This document shows positions 62,809 through 64,000 of a stretch of 64,000 nucleotides of DNA, one piece after another. The notes beneath the pieces were generated by a model, which saw only the letters and a list, made by a program, of their open reading frames with translations, ran no database searches and was not told where the DNA came from. A program made the position numbers and the translations under genes. The stretch is taken from positions 1 through 64,000 of the forward strand of contig NZ_LROS01000006.1 of the NCBI RefSeq assembly GCF_001675165.1, given 5' to 3'. Numbering within the stretch: the stretch's first letter is position 1; every line of letters starts with the position of its first letter. Origin of the DNA: Clostridium ragsdalei P11 (lineage in GTDB: Bacteria; Bacillota; Clostridia; Clostridiales; Clostridiaceae).

Positions 62809-63655
62809 ATATATCATCTCTAATTCTAATACATTCTTCTCTAGCACATTCTCCATAATTCTTTTCACCGTTTTCTCTTTTTCTATATGCTAGAAGTATT
62901 CCTCTTGAAGAATTCACTACACCGCCATTGCCCTCTTTAAGATAAGCAGCAATGTCTTGTGCTGTTCCCCCTTGGGCTCCATATCCAGGTATTAAGAAAA
63001 ATACACTGTCTAGATTCCTCCTAAGCTGTACTCCCTCTTCCTGATGAGTACACCCTATTACCCCACCTATGGAACTATAGCCGCAGCCTCCTAAATATTT
63101 CTTTCCAAGAAAATTTACTTTTTCTCCTACTACATTGTACAGTTTTTTATCTTCTTTAGTATCTATATATTGAATATCTTCTGCTCCTCTATTTGACGTA
63201 CGTATAAGCACAAACATTCCCTTATTGTCATTCTTAATGTAAGGTAAATAAGGCTCTAATGTATCAAATCCCATATAAGGATTTAAAGTTATGAAATCAC
63301 TTTCAAATTCGCCTTTAAAATGTGCCTTTGCATACATTTCTGCTGTTTTTGCTATATCTCCTCTTTTAATATCTGCAATCGTTAAAACCTTCTTATTTCT
63401 TATATACTTCAAGGTTTTACTATAGGCCCTGAGTCCTTCCATACCCAAGGCTTCATAGTATGCAATTTGTACTTTATAACAAGCAGCTACATCACAAGTA
63501 CTGTCTATTATAGTTTTATTAAATTCAAATACAGCATCTTCTATATTTTCATGTGAACTTAGCACATGTTTTGGTATATATTCTAAGGCAGTATCTAGTC
63601 CCACACATACATTTCCCTTTTTTAAAACATCATCGTACAATTTATCTATAATCAT
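62786..63655 (-). CDS. pyrF: Orotidine 5'-phosphate decarboxylase PyrF
   Basis: This 289-residue decarboxylase of the longer bacterial type 2 makes UMP from OMP. The catalytic Lys/Asp motif is LTIADIKRGDIAKTA. The N-terminal NVCVGLDTALEY, later TLNPYMGFDT, and the phosphate loop FLIPGYGAQGGTAQDIA are characteristic. The last codons, KVFSKK and stop, coincide with the hairpin repeat. It is the second gene of the visible operon, 36 nt from pyrI. The ribosome binding site is AGAGGGGGC. Confidence 0.94.
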   Translation of the reverse strand: MIIDKLYDDVLKKGNVCVGLDTALEYIPKHVLSSHENIEDAVFEFNKTIIDSTCDVAACYKVQIAYYEALGMEGLRAYSKTLKYIRNKKVLTIADIKRGDIAKTAEMYAKAHFKGEFESDFITLNPYMGFDTLEPYLPYIKNDNKGMFVLIRTSNRGAEDIQYIDTKEDKKLYNVVGEKVNFLGKKYLGGCGYSSIGGVIGCTHQEEGVQLRRNLDSVFFLIPGYGAQGGTAQDIAAYLKEGNGGVVNSSRGILLAYRKRENGEKNYGECAREECIRIRDDIFKVFSKK

Positions 63656-63691
63656 AAAGAGCCCCCTCTTTAAATATAATTTTCCTTTGTT

Positions 63692-64000
63692 TTAAAGATA
63701 TTTCGATAAATTCTCATATATCTGGTCACAATATTCACATCTATAGGACCCTGTTTTTTCGTCCACCAGGTTAAAAATATGAGGTATATTTTTTTCTACA
63801 GAAGTAACGCATCTTGGGTTTTTGCATTCTATTATATTTTCAATTTTATCTGGAAGTTTCAATTTTATCTTTTTATATATTTTTTCGTCTTTTATTATAT
63901 CAATTGTAATGTTAGGATCTATAAATCCAAGCACTGTAAAATCCAGTTCCAAATTATTTTCTATTTTGATTATATCTTTTCTTCCTAACTTTTCACTTAC
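63692..64000 (-). CDS. pyrI: Aspartate carbamoyltransferase regulatory chain PyrI (start beyond window)
   Basis: About 103 C-terminal residues of the regulatory subunit are visible; the frame continues past the right edge ([16 protein letters not shown] upstream of a TTG at 63952). The zinc-binding domain has its four Cys in CKNPRCV and [23 protein letters not shown], then [13 protein letters not shown], matches the allosteric domain end. With PyrB it forms ATCase, feedback-controlled by CTP. pyrB is expected just outside the window. A TTG start at 63952 would cut off the nucleotide-binding domain, so I treat the gene as partial. Confidence 0.92.
   Translation of the reverse strand, partial: VSEKLGRKDIIKIENNLELDFTVLGFIDPNITIDIIKDEKIYKKIKLKLPDKIENIIECKNPRCVTSVEKNIPHIFNLVDEKTGSYRCEYCDQIYENLSKYL

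Noticed and set aside
1-64000. CRISPR array or prophage structural genes
   Set aside because: No regularly spaced direct repeats and no capsid, tail or terminase genes are seen. The dispersed repeats are irregularly placed and palindromic, and the recombinase stands alone.

Overview
The window is very A+T-rich, has strong GGAGG-type ribosome binding sites and uses many TTG/GTG starts. Its gene set (class 1B pyrD with pyrK, clpP-clpX-lon-engB, S-box riboswitch, BadF-type activase, corrinoid genes, PerR-like Fur protein) indicates a Clostridium of the sensu stricto group, probably close to the acetogenic or ethanol-producing species. The species call is inference. No rRNA, tRNA or CRISPR array was seen.

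Layout. 1-2065: a large secreted surface protein cut by the left edge. 2411-6905: LytTR response regulator, GHKL sensor kinase and a bacitracin/lantibiotic-type ABC exporter. 7003-11449: AhpD-like protein, secreted serine hydrolase under a doubly operated promoter, nitroreductase, SHOCT mini-protein. 11505-13607: soluble chemoreceptor plus FIST sensor. 14024-16832: YtrA-type GntR repressor with its ABC transporter and a 43-aa membrane peptide. 16977-19114: a large serine recombinase lodged in a substrate-binding-protein gene. 19487-25801: a 1431-residue 2-hydroxyacyl-CoA dehydratase activase relative and an SsuBC/TauBC-type ABC pair. 26068-30319: an AraC/UvrA-like/serine hydrolase module that looks acquired. 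30523-43637: housekeeping and membrane genes (TPR, transglutaminase, recX, M16 protease, DEAD helicase, flavin reductase, frameshifted greA, yitT, UppS-like, cation efflux, two DUF1858 proteins, apbE). 43667-45655: cobU, cobS and a cobC-like phosphatase. 46084-51353: Fur/PerR, lipoprotein, WYL regulator, CPBP protease. 51432-57797: engB, lon, clpX, clpP and tig, the protein quality-control block. 58104-59730: TIM-barrel protein and a membrane-anchored protein. 60176-64000: pyrimidine operon read leftwards as pyrI-F-K-D-E.

Between the genes lies an unusual load of structured, non-coding mobile-looking DNA. One family has five copies of an RNA-like structure whose stems covary. Another is a long foldback element of about 250 bp. 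There are also two further MITE-like families, a hairpin repeat in the pyr operon that exists in both an empty and an occupied form, and one case of an element nested inside another.

The most interesting single observation is an S-box (SAM-I) riboswitch with its own promoter and terminator. It faces the 3' end of a flavin reductase gene and has no sense gene downstream, an arrangement that suggests SAM-controlled antisense RNA. The second is the recombinase that splits a transporter gene.
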